Of a stretch of DNA of 64,000 bases, positions 1 through 10,749 are shown piece by piece. The notes beneath the pieces are model-generated. The model saw only the letters and a list, made by a program, of their open reading frames with translations. It made no database searches and was not told where the DNA came from. The DNA comes from Posidonia oceanica (taxonomy: Eukaryota; Streptophyta; Magnoliopsida; Alismatales; Posidoniaceae), in the NCBI GenBank assembly GCA_037176725.1, contig JAZBRS010000077.1, positions 3,038,001 to 3,102,000 on the forward strand, written 5' to 3'. The first letter of the stretch is position 1, and the number at the start of each line of letters is the position of its first letter. A program made the translations under genes and the position numbers.

Positions 1-864
1 AAACTGAGGAGACCGCCTCGCCTCCCTCTCTGTCAAAGTTTTCAGCCATGACGGCGATGATTTCGTCATCGTGGCGGAACTTTATCATTCGGTGGAGAGT
101 TGAGGGGATCACCTGATGTTGGTGCAGCCAAGGGCGCCCCAACAAAAGATTGAAAGATGGCTCTAAATCGACGACGAAGAAGTCAACATTGAATACCACT
201 GGGCCGATGGCAAGGGGGAAAACCAAAGCTCCCAGAGCGTCGTGGTGCGTGTTGTCGAACGATGTCATCCCTTTAGTGACTGGTGTGATATCCTCGGCTT
301 TGAATCCTAGTTTACTTGCGGTACGCAAGGGGCAGACATTAAGGCCTGCGCCATTATCAACAAGGTCAGAGGGATGCGGAGATCGTTGTACTGCACTGTG
401 ACAAAGAGAGGCTTGTTGTGGCATGCCCCTGCCGGGGGGAGCTCGTCACTCGAGAAAGAGATGACGTGAGGTTCCGCAATCATGCCCACCATGCTTTCAA
501 GGGTTGCGGGTTTGATGGTTTGGGATACATGGGCTGCCTAGAACACACGGAGGAAGGCCTCTCGGTGCTCCACAGAAGAGTGGATTAAATCCCAAATGGA
601 GATGTCGGCCTTTACCCTCTTAAGCTGGGCAGTAATGTCGGCACTGGGTTGGCCTTTCTGGGTGGAGGCAGAAGGTTGAATGGGGTCTTGGGACGGTTTG
701 GTGGTGTGCTTTGGGGATGGAGTGGCTGTGGCTTCTAGAGTGGTAGGCTGGGCTACTGGTGCTGGAGGCCTGTACACCCTTCCCGAACGTGTGACTTCGG
801 TACACATTCTTGTGGTGTAGTCATACAGGACTCTATGGGTATCCCAGGTCAGAGTAATGACCAC
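1..864 (-). pseudogene. pol: Element A: gag-protease linker and retropepsin-like protease (partial, broken)
   Basis: This is the protease part of a Ty3/gypsy Tat-type polyprotein, read right to left and cut by the left window edge. A proline/threonine-rich linker (864-538) ends with a conserved ADISIWDLIH block and then an in-frame TAG at 538-540. The protease follows, with blocks such as VISFSSDELPP and, after a frameshift near 345-350, a DNG catalytic triad and GRPWLHQHQV. The same order is found in elements B and C in this window, so identity is secure. Retropepsins process Gag-Pol in the particle. The frameshifts and the stop make this copy non-functional as a single reading frame. The frame also shifts relative to gag near 890. 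Confidence 0.85.
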
Positions 865-884
865 GGGTATGCGAGCCGCAAGCT

Positions 885-3414
885 CTAGGGGGTTGGCAGT
901 GGATAGGTGGGTCTTGCTGGTGTAGAAAACTGGGTGGAGGGCCGAAGAGGTTCTGGTTGCGGCAAGGCCAGCAGCCAGATGGGGGGCTCAGCAGGGTGTT
1001 GCATGGTGGGCCGAGCGGTGGAAGGCCCCGGCTCAGCGTTTAGCTGTATCATATGGATCGCCGATTCAGAGCCGGCAAGAACAGAGTTGTACAGAGCCAA
1101 AGGAAAAGGATTAGAAACACGATGGATTAGAGCAGATGGGTCCACTACGGAGGCAGTGGGCCCAGAAGGCAAGAGAGCGTGGACTCCTGAGGTCCCGGCG
1201 CCTCCTGAGCCAAAATGCTCAAGCAGGGGCCGATGCAAAATGCTGGGATGAGCTAGAGATGATGCAGGGGTGGATGCAAGTGGAGGGGCAGAAGTGGATG
1301 CCACCTGCTGAGTGTTTATGGTGATGACCCTCTGGTCGATCAGGTCCTGGATGGCTCCTCGCAAAGTGAAGTAGTTATCCGTCGAGTGGCCCTCAACTCG
1401 ATGGTAATTGCAAAAAAGGCCTGCCTTGTACCACGGTGGAAGTGGGTTGGGCAATGGGCGAACCTCGGGGAACCTAAGGAGTGACGACACCTTAGGCAGG
1501 ATGGTGCTCAGCAGCTCCACGAGCTTTGTGAATTGGCGCGTGTTGCTGCGAAACCATTTCTGCGAAGGGCGTTGTCCTTGCCGGGACGGTGCGGCTGGAT
1601 AGACCGGTTGGGCGGTGTGTGCAATCTGTGGAGTGTGTGAGAGTACAGGTGCATAAACTATTTGATTTGGGGCAGGGTGACCCGCCAGGTTGAATTGCGC
1701 CACAGGAGAGTCGACGTAGGCAACAGCGGGCTTGGGCTGATCCCTTCTTCTGGCATGGTTGTTGCCGCTGTTGTTGTTGCCACTGTTGTTGCTATTGTAG
1801 TTGTTGTTGTTGTTATTGCGGTTGGGGACGATGTCCTGTCCGACGAGTGCGGAGATGGTGGGGTAGCAGCCGCTGCGGATTGCACTCTCTATGCGGGAGC
1901 CTAACCGAATCAGTGATGCAAAAGTGGTGACAGATTGAAGACTGAGCATACCCCCAATCGATGGCAGTGAGCCTCGGATGAGGATCTCGATAGACTCCTC
2001 GTTAGAGGGCCTATCTCGAACCTGCGAGGCTAGTGCGCACCATCGGCCAACGTACTTCCCGAACGGCTCATGGGGTTTCTGCACAGTGGAGACCATATCC
2101 TCCCTCTTTGGGACTTGGTTGAGATTGAAAGAGTACTGTTCCACAAACGCCAGAGTGAGGACGCTCCAGGTCCTAATGAAGGCCATATCAAGTGACGTGA
2201 ACCACTTGAGAGCCGAACCAGTAAGACTCTTTTGGAACAGGCAGATAAGAAACCTCTCATCGCCCTGAAGCTGTGTGAGGTCCCCGCAATAAGCCCGCAG
2301 ATGAGAGATGGGGCAGCCCTTCCCGTTGTACTTGTCAAAGTCCAGGACGTGTAAATTCGCTAGGAGTAAAACCTCTGGGAAGTAACAGAGGTCCCGGTAC
2401 TCGAAGGACTGGCATTCCCCACCCTGCACTCGACGGAGTGCTCTCTCCAGATCGCCCATCCTGTTAAGGAGGGCATCCAGGGTCGCTATTGGCAAAGAAG
2501 GTGCAGCTGGGGTAGGGTTAGCGTATGCCGTCTGGGTCGCACCTAAGTGCTCCTCCGGATCCACCATCTCGTCGGCTGGTGAGGCGACGTGATGGCCGGC
2601 ATACCCGTGCAAGGGTGTGTGGTGCTGTGGGGTGTATGCAGGAACCTGAATTAGTGGATGCACTAGGGGAAGATAAACAGAAGCTGTGCTGTGGGTGTTG
2701 GAGTATGCGGAAGCAACAGTTGCTGCAATGGCACAGTGCCGGACTGCAGACCAAGTGGGTGCTGTGTTCCTGTCATCCCAGTAGGATGACCACCAGAGGG
2801 GGGAGTAAAATGCTATGCAGTGAGGAGTGGGTGCACAGGAGGCAGCGATGCCGCCCCTACCGTCGGAGCAACAAGTAGCTGCGGCGATGGCCAAGGCGGT
2901 GGTGCAGTGGGGAATGCCTGAAACTGGAAGGGAGGGACAAAAGGGACCTTAGGAGCCATGAGGGGGCGAAGAGACAGAGCCATGTCCTGTAGATGCTGGA
3001 CAAGCCCTAATAGTTGTTGGTACTGTGCTTCAGGTGTCCCGTCAGTGGGAATACTGAATTGCAGTGCCTGCGGGGGAGTGGGTGCAACAGGTGGAGGCAC
3101 AGACTGTCCAACAGAGCGGAATCCTACATCAGGAGGAGCTGTCGCAGTGGGGGAATCAAGCGCAAGACCTGGGACATTATATAGCGTTTCCGGGACACGA
3201 GAGGTAGTCACCGTGACAGATTCGATGACAGTCCCCAGAGGTACGGTAGCCAGTTGATGTCCGAAAATTCCAGCGTTCCCCTGCACCTGAAAGTGAAAGG
3301 TGCGAGGGGCAACAGTGGAGACCAGAGCCACAGAAGGAGGGGTCGGAACCTGGGATCCTTCCAAGGCAACAGAGAACATGGGCTCACTAACACCCTGGGC
3401 AATGGCGGTTCGAG
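885..3414 (-). pseudogene. gag: Element A: gag (capsid/nucleocapsid polyprotein, frameshifted)
   Basis: Gag forms the cytoplasmic particle. The capsid-like core is recognisable between about 1960 and 2420, with blocks such as LKWFTSLDM, YVGRW and LASQVRDRPS that also occur in B and C. It is followed by an Asn-rich linker (1755-1835, a GTT-type trinucleotide run on the plus strand) and a zinc-knuckle-like segment FCNYHRVEGHSTDN near 1380-1425. The N-terminal part is Pro/Ser/Thr-rich and contains the TPEAQYQ block shared by all three elements. The frame changes between 2813 and 2894. The codon matching the start used in B and C (MAQ) is ATT here (IAQ, near 3402), so the native start is lost or lies elsewhere. 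Relative to B, few stops have accumulated. Confidence 0.85.
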
Positions 3415-4430
3415 AGCGAGTGAGAATTGGACTACGACAGGGAAAAGAAGGACGACGCCTAGGACGAGCTATCGTCGAACTCGACGGATACCTCGAGAAA
3501 GGAGGGTCGAGAAAAGAGTGTCACAACAGGGGCGTGAGCAAAGAAACAGACCTGAGCTCCGATAAGGGAACTCGCTCACAGACTTGAGGGACAAAGCAAA
3601 CAAAGAGGTTAGGACCTGACAAATGAATGCAAATGTTGTTAGTTGTGGTATGTATGATATGCGTGCAAATGCTTTCTAACATGCTCTCTCTCACCAATCT
3701 AGTGTGTCCTAGTAGGTTATCTACTCCGGATCCGCACAGGGTGTATAGGTCTCCGACTCGGTCAAAAAAGTAAGGCTCCCGTCTAAATCCTGGCCGAAGC
3801 CAAGCGGTGACGGGTGGTGCATTGGGGAGCCATCAACCTGCCAAAAGCAAGGCTTGTACCCCCTAGTAACACCGACACGACCCCCAGACAAGGGGGGACA
3901 AGGCCAATCCACCTACGCTATCGCAAAAAGTGACGGAATGGGGGACGGGACCTGTCATTCTTAGACTAAGTAGGTGGACTCAGGGAGGCGAAGAATGCAT
4001 GCCCTATATGCTTAAACATGCGAGTATGCTTTAAGTTTTTTAGCTTGCCCGTTTTATTAACCGCAAAAAAGGGGGTAGAAGTTGATGTGCAAGCTCCAGT
4101 AAGCCTAAATGTCACTTTTACTTGCATGTTTTAAGTTAAACCAAGGAGGGAGGCAATCACATCTCTACTTTACCTTAGGATAAATGCAAGAAAGGGGAAA
4201 CAAACATTCAGTCATGGCAATGCTAAATCATACAACACATCAAAAGGCATGAGCATGGCATGTGATCGTGTTGTGTACATGATTTGTGAAATAAAACAAA
4301 CATCGAAACAATCAATCACGACATTGCAAATAAACGCTAAATAGAGTAAAAAAGGGCTAGAACAAAGGTGCAAGCAAGGAAAGACCACAAGATAAGAGGA
4401 AGACGAAAAACAAAAAGTCGGAGTCTAGTA
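3415..4430 (-). other. Element A: long untranslated leader between PBS and gag
   Basis: No coding potential is visible. The leader is about 1 kb long. A block at 3668-3735, just upstream of gag, matches leader blocks in B (10420-10490) and C (56540-56610). At 3881-3897 a CCCCC/GGGGG stem closes a short loop containing ACAAG on the plus strand, and equivalents sit in the B and C leaders. Leaders of this kind in LTR elements usually carry packaging and dimerisation signals; that role is inferred here. Confidence 0.6.
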
Positions 4431-4448
4431 TCCCCAGTGGAGTCGCCA
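4431..4448 (-). promoter_or_regulatory. Element A: primer binding site (tRNA-Arg type)
   Basis: On the minus strand this reads TGGCGACTCCACTGGGGA. It fits complementarity to the 3' end of a plant tRNA-Arg (CCA end plus acceptor and T arm), the primer known for Ogre/Tat elements. It lies 6 bp inside the LTR boundary, against 1 bp in B and C. Confidence 0.85.
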
Positions 4449-4454
4449 CTTTAC

Positions 4455-4868
4455 TGTGACCGTCTCTTTCGACGTACGACTTGGGGGTCACTACCAAAGC
4501 TCGTAGACACCCGGCCGTAGGGAATGAGGGCCACAGCTAATGGTGTATCTGAGGAAAGTTCGACTCAAGGAAGAAAACACCAATAAAATGATAAGTGATG
4601 ATAAAAGAGAAAGAAAAAGAAAGAGATCGAGTCTAATTCTTTGACGGAGTGGTCATTCTTATGTGACCGTCTCTCGCATACGATACGGGAGCCGCTACCA
4701 AAGCTCACAGACGCCCGGTCGAAGAGAAAGAGGGTCTCAAAGGATGGCATGTCCGAGGAAGATTCGACTCGATAAAGAGTGTAAAATTACCAATAAACAT
4801 CGAAAACGACGAATAAGATAAAAAAAGAAAAGAAAAAGGGGGAGTCGCCACCTAGTCTAATTGGGAAA
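4455..4868. repeat. Tandem duplication of the U5 end of LTR A
   Basis: The segment starting TGTGACCGTCTCT at 4455 recurs at 4662, an offset of 207 bp. Both copies continue with similar text (CTACCAAAGCTC, a CCCGG..G block, GAGGAA..TTCGACTC). The sequence left of the second copy resembles a decayed PBS (GGAGTGGTCA against GGAGTCGCCA). The LTR end and possibly the PBS were therefore duplicated. Confidence 0.6.
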
Positions 4869-6742
4869 AGCCGGAAGACGAGGAAAACCGGAGTAAACAA
4901 AGAAAGCAAAAGAAAACAAAGTCGATCCATGCAAACGGATGCGACACTGAGTCATTACGGTCCAGAGATGGGTAAGGACTCCTGGTACGCATGGGGAAGG
5001 TATTAGGCACCCCCGACATGCCCGAGGAGCGGCCTTTTCTAACGTCATTCCGCTCATAGTGTGGCTCGATGTAGGCTGGAGGCCAATTAATATGTTCTAG
5101 CTAAAGAAAACAAGACATGCCATGATACTTTAAGGAGGCGAAAGGAAAGCAACTTAAGTAGACATGCTCATGGATTAAAAGAAGACTAAGGCAAGTAGCT
5201 ATGTAAGGCTAAAAAGCAAACTTACATGAGGAGATAGAATGTATTTAAACACCACATATGCTTCAAGCAATCAGGAGATAGGCAATATAAAGTGAGAAGG
5301 CAATGTACAAGGTAAAGAGCATAAGTAAAGCAAGTAAGACTTAAGTAAACAATGCTCAAAAGGAAACAGAGAAATAAATAAGGGTGCCTGAGTGTAAACA
5401 AGCATGAGGGGTAGCCAAAATAAGGGAAGATAGGCTCTAGTCACTCCTGTGGAAGCTACTGTTAAATACGCGGGGGTCTCACGTAAGACCCCCACGCAGG
5501 GACAGTTCATACTTCCAGTGATAAGTCACAACCAAATGGGAGGCCCTCCTCAATCCAATTCAGTATGAGACCGGTTGGATGATGGGGAGGGAGTATCCCG
5601 GAACAACATTATGCAATAACATCTAGGAAACAGGTACAAATGAGGGTCGGAATGATGGCTGGGAACTCTGTCTGATATCTCAGTCAAGCACGCGGGAGGT
5701 CCACGTGGGACCTCGACGCGGGACCAGTCGGTTCAGAAAGAGAACCTTCATCACCAGATTCCGAGACCCACAGGCAATGGAAATTAAAGAAAACAGATAG
5801 GTATTAAAGAGAAGAGGCTAAGCAACAATATTATGCAAAAACATAAAGAAAACAGACGCTAAAAGGGGTCAGAAAGAGGCTGGAAGCTTGGCCTGGTGTC
5901 ATAGTCAAATACGCGGGAGGTCCACGCAGGACATCGGTGCGAGACCAGCCTGCCAGACTGACGATCTTCATTGCCCGATTTCGGGCCCGATGCTCAACGG
6001 AATGCGGCGAAATCAGTTGGGGAGGCGAGAGGGCACACCCAACTATCCACATGAGGTGTGGACGTGAGGCGGCGCAGCTCGAGGCATCGCCCCCACCTCG
6101 GCAGTATCGTGCCGGCGACCGTGCTTCTCCGCCGGCCATAGAGGTGGCTTGGAGGGCGCTATCAACCTGAGACACACTGAGGAGGTTCGGAGAGGACACA
6201 CGGAAGGCAGTCGGAGGCTCTACGCAGCGAGATGAGGCAGCTATGGGCGCGTCGGCACGAGGCCAAGCACGAGCCGTCCGTCTGGCGCGAGAGGCGGCAG
6301 AGAAGAAGGGAAAAAGGCAATGCTGTGAGCAATTAAGACCGAAAACTAAAGAGGAATGAAAACACTACATTAGTGGCGAGTTCTACACTACCAGAAGGCC
6401 AAGTGCAAACCTGAAGCACGCTGGGGCTGCTGTCTTCTCCGGCGACGTTACTGCAACGGACAGACGGGCAGACGGAGCGGCAGAGCTCGAGAAATCACTC
6501 GGGATAATGGTGCGCTTCCTCACAGGCTCAGGGGGTCGCTCTGGATGTGCTGGAATGCTGATGGGGGGTCTTGACGGTGAGTGAGTTCACCGGAGATACT
6601 TCCTCAATTCCAAAACACCAGAATTGAGGGGTTTCAGAGGTCAGGAACGGCTCGGAAGCTTGGAGGGAATGCTTTAAGTGTAGGTGATGCTCTCAAGGTT
6701 GCAAGGAGCGCTGAACCAGACCATGCGAAGCTCTGGTCGGCG

Positions 6743-6749
6743 ATTTATA
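6743..6749 (-). promoter_or_regulatory. TATA box of LTR A
   Basis: TATAAAT on the minus strand lies in a GC-richer context, at the position expected for the U3/R boundary. Confidence 0.55.
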
Positions 6750-7460
6750 GGCTGCGGAGGTCGATGCTGGCCATTGGCGCAGATTGAGATTGGAAATGGA
6801 AGGCTGGATTGGCTGTTGGAGATCGACGGGTGGAGTTGGTTGGGATGTGTGGTCGGATGGTCTAGGTGTCCGAAGGCACAAGCCCAGATCAGTGGGAGCC
6901 AATGGCAAGTGAGGAGGAGGTGGGCCAAGGTGATTGGTCCGCCTGATTTTTGCTACTGACACAAGACATAACGTGGGAGCTCGACGCAGGAGCTGGGCCT
7001 GGCTGTCAGTCTGTCAGTTTTCACTACCGACACAGGACAACAAGCGGGAGCTTCATGCGGGAGCTATATGCGAGTGTCAGTGTCCCGATTTCTGCCGCTG
7101 ATGCAGGGAAACACGCGGGAGTGCCACGCAGGAGCTCGACGCGAGAGTGATCCCGTCAATATTGCTACTGATGTAGGAAAACACGCAGGAGCAGCACACG
7201 GGAGCTTCACGCGGGAGTTATCCCGTCAGTAGCTGCCTCACCTTTCTGATCTTGCTTCTCTGGTTCGAGGACCATCCAGGGCTAGGGTTTTGGGGTTTTT
7301 ATGGTAGTGGATGTGTTGGGATATGATTGGTGGGGTTTTGGCTAGTCTGGGCTAGTTTGGGTCTAGGCTTGGGGTTTCAAGAAAAGAAGGTAGCTGCCTC
7401 GTCCGTACACTTCTGGGAGCAAACAATCGTCGCCCAACTTCCAGATTTGGGGTGTCTACA

Positions 7461-9595
7461 GGCAGCGTCCAACACCCTGTTTTGCTTTGCTCTTGTTCAC
7501 ATGCCTCCCATGCTTTGTTATTGCTTGTTTTTCTGTAAATCCATGCAGCATGCCTCCATTGCTTGTTTTCAGATGTTATACCATGCCTATTTCTCTGCTT
7601 TGATCCATGCCTAATCTTTTTGCATGACTTAAGTCCATCTGCCATCTGCCTGCATTGGACGCCTGGGTGAGCCGCATCCAACGTTGGACACTGGTTCACT
7701 CAGCGTCCAACACCTCTGTTAACTCTAGCTTGCTGCTATGCTTGTACCATGCTTTTTTTTATATCTATGCATGTTCTACGTTTGCTTAGAGATGCTTGGC
7801 CCCTATGGCAACCATGCTTAGGTTTGCTAAGATCTTCTTAAGTTGCATGCTCTTTTTGCAAGTTTTGTCCTTTATTTCCATGCATGCTCTCTTTCTTTTT
7901 GCCTCTCTTGGATCAAATGCTCACCATGCTTATTGAATACTCCTTTCTTGCTCTGTTATGCCATCGGTATGCTTGCATGCATATAGGTGGGGTTTAGAGC
8001 TGAGCTCCCCCTTAGCACAGGTAAGCTTGCATGCTGTGGGCGTTGGACGCTAGAGCCTTCAGCATCCAACGTTGGACGCTGCTAGCTCCAGCGTCTAACG
8101 TCCTAGCCCCTCTATTTGCTTTTGGATGCTTGTATAATGCTCTGATCTTGCTCATTTACATGATTTCAGTGTTTACCATGCATGCTAGTTTCCTTCGCAA
8201 TTATTCCATGGCTTCTTTAGTTCATTTGCTATTTTATGCAAGCTGTTTGTGTGTTGTGCCTCCCAGAGCGTTGTATGCTGCTGGTGTAGGCGTCCAACAT
8301 TGGACGCCGGCCTAGCTCGCGTCCAATGTCCTGGTTGTGCCTCTGGCCTGCCACTTGCTACAGGTAAGGTCTAATTGGTTTCTTATGCTTCCCTTGTTTG
8401 CATGTCTTCCCTCTGCTCACCTCCAATAGCCCAAATGCATGATCCCTATTCTCATCTATCATTTGTATGCTTTTTCTTTTTTTTTTCTCTCTGGCCTGTG
8501 TTAGATGCCTGTCACTCTGGCATCTAACGTTGGACGCCAAGCTTACAGGCGTCCAACAACCTGCTTGCTTTGATCCTTGATCCAGGCTTGCTCCTTGCTC
8601 TGATTCCTCTTCTAATCTTCTATTAGGTTGGTCTTGCATGTCTTGCACCCATTTAGCTGCATTTTTGCATCTGTATTGCACCCATATAGTTAGAATGCAT
8701 TGATTTCCAAAACTTGCATGCTATTTACCCCCAGCAAGTGTTGGACGCTGGTGTTGCTAGCATCCAATGCTTGCAAATGGCTGACATTCATTTTAAAACG
8801 CCGATTTTGCTTCGCTCGCCGTTTTCTACATTTTATTGCTTCTATTGCTTGCTGCAAACCCTATGCGTGTTGCCCACCCCTTTGTTTTGGTTTTGCACCC
8901 CACTTTGCCTTGTTTTCCGCATTTTGCACCGTTTTCCGCACCTACTTTTGCTTTATCGCTTGCATTGCTTGGTTTCCCCGCAGTTTTGCTTTATCGCCTG
9001 CATCTGCATTTAGGGCTATGATGCTTACTGCTTAGGAGTTCTCACGAACTAGGGTCCGCCCAGTTTGGAACACTGGCAGCGTGGCTGAGCACATAGATAG
9101 CATGTTTATTTCCCATGCATAGCAGGTAGGCATCCATGGCATTTAAGCATTAGGCTAGCATTTCCCTGCATTAGCGCGAGATTGCCTACGAAAGACCGAC
9201 TCTTGGAGGTATCGGGGGTGCCTAACACCTTTCCTGTGCGTAACAGGAGTCCTTGCCCTTTTGTCTTGGCTCGCATCGACCTTTCCTTTATCCTAGGCAT
9301 GAGTCATAGCATAGCATGGCATAGCATAGTCTAGCTTAGCATTGCATCCCTTTGCCCCTCCTTGCATCCGATTTTACATGTCATTTCATGTGTTACCCCC
9401 GATTTTCCTTGTCTTCCAATTCAATAGACCTGGTGGCAACTCTGAATTGTCTTATCATTTCCTTTCTTTTCTTTTGCCAGCGTTTCTGAGTTGAGTTTCT
9501 TCCCTCGGATCCAACCGCATATAGTGAGCCTATTTTGATCAGTGCACGCAAACTTTGGTATCGTGCATGGACGATTAGAATCTAGGATTACGACA
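7461..9595 (+). mobile_element. Element B: 5' LTR, right-hand part (interrupted by element A)
   Basis: The LTR ends in ...GATTACGACA at 9595, one base before the PBS. Its upstream part was separated by the insertion of A at 7460/7461. The cut falls next to a hairpin arm, because GCGTCCAAC at about 7465 has lost its left partner. The region is CT-rich with many GCATGC words and carries paired hairpin modules (7655-8769). The conserved U5 box is at 9211-9256 and a PBS-like TGGCAACTCTG at 9434-9444. No TATA box is visible in the retained part. No 3' LTR partner is recognisable in the window. Confidence 0.75.
7655..8769. repeat. Paired 9-bp hairpin modules in LTR B, spaced about 230-390 bp
   Basis: Modules lie at 7655-7711, 8042-8101, about 8272-8326, 8501-8556 and 8741-8769 (half module). 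A typical module is two stem-loops joined by CG, with arms of the form TTGGACGCY and RGCGTCCAA and loops of 8-11 nt. At 8501-8556 the first stem is TTAGATGCC/GGCATCTAA and the second TTGGACGCC/GGCGTCCAA: both are perfect but differ in sequence, with paired changes. Arms between adjacent hairpins also form an 18-bp palindrome in some copies. The module near 8272 has a degenerate left arm. Confidence 0.8.
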
Positions 9596-9596
9596 G

Positions 9597-9614
9597 TGGC
9601 GACTCTGCTGGGGA
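9597..9614 (+). promoter_or_regulatory. Element B: primer binding site (tRNA-Arg type)
   Basis: The sequence TGGCGACTCTGCTGGGGA lies one base after the LTR end and is identical to the PBS of element C. Confidence 0.9.
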
Positions 9615-10749
9615 GCAGTACTCCGGCTTTTTCCTTGGCCTTCTCGCCGCTTGCTTCTGTGTTCTGCTTGCCTTTTGCTTTCGCCTGCCTTACTTGCTTA
9701 CCTGCTTGCTTGTTTATTTACCTGCTTTATGCCATGATTGCTTGCACTACCTTGTTTACCTGCATCACATGTCTAAATACTTGCTTGGCACACCATGCAT
9801 GCCTTTTGAGTGATAAATGCCACTGCACCTGCACATGCTATGCATACCTACTTTTTGCTATGATAAGTGTTTTTCTCTCACTATCATGCTCACACACACA
9901 TACACATGCCATGACCATGCCTTTTGCAATGATGTGTGTTGCCTGCTTGCCAATGATTGGGTGATTTTCTTCCCTTTTTGCATTAAGCCTAAGGACAATT
10001 AGAGACTGATTGCTTCCCCCATGGCTAATTAAAAACAGCAAGTAAAAAGAACTTCTAGGAGCAACTAGAGACTGCAAACACACCTGCACCCCCTTGAGTT
10101 AATAAAATACGCAAGATAAAACACGAAACATTTGCATAAAGCATCATATAGGGCATGCATTCTTCTCATCTGAGTCCACCTATAGTCTAAGAAGGATAGT
10201 CCCGGTCTCTTGTCCCCAACACTCTAGCGTGGTGTAAGTAGATTGGTCTGTCCCCCTTGTCAGGGGGTCGCATCGGTGTTAGTAGAGGGTACCACCCATG
10301 CTTCTGGCAGGGTCAAGGCCACCTACGCACCACTACGTTATCACCTGAGCTTTGGGCCGGGTTTAAGACGTGGGACCTGCTTTTTCTAGCCTGACTCAGT
10401 GATACGTACACTCATGAGCGTCCGAAGTAGACTGCCTACTAGGACACCCTAGATTGGTGAGGGAGAGCATGCTAGAAAGCATACATCTGCATTCATATCA
10501 TACATTAAAGCATTTGCATTTTACTTTCGGGTTCTAATCCCTTGTCATTTGTTTGCCTTTCGCGCAGAGGACTGTCAGTGGGTTCCTTAGGTGGAGCTCG
10601 AGTGCCTTCTCTTACTGACACCCTTGCTGCGACCCTACTTTTGATGATCCCCCGTTTCGAGCTATTTCGCCTTTGCGATAATAGCTCCTCCTAGCATTCG
10701 CCCTCTTGCCCTTGCTCGTAGCCCTGTGATCACCCGTTCTCGGTCAGCG
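9615..10749 (+). other. Element B: untranslated leader
   Basis: There is no convincing coding sequence. It contains CT-rich text and a short CA-rich microsatellite near 9892-9906. A perfect 6-bp stem CCCCCT/AGGGGG with loop TGTC lies at 10252-10267. The block at 10420-10490, ending in a conserved GCATGC-containing segment, is shared with A and C. Packaging or dimerisation roles are plausible but not shown. Confidence 0.6.

Larger units (their letters stand above)
4455..7460 (-). mobile_element. Element A: 5' LTR (about 3.0 kb)
   Basis: On its own strand the LTR starts TGTAGACACCCC at 7460, like the TGTTGACACCCC start of the C, D and E LTRs, and ends in CA at 4455 next to the PBS. A TATA box (TATAAAT, minus strand, 6743-6749) lies about 0.7 kb from the start, so R plus U5 would be about 2.2 kb. 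The U5 box shared with all other LTRs here, containing a TTAGGCACCCCCGACA core, lies at about 4974-5025. A PBS-like GGAGTCGCCACC lies at 4841-4852. It is inserted inside the LTR of element B. The matching 3' LTR and the left target duplication are outside the window. Confidence 0.8.
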
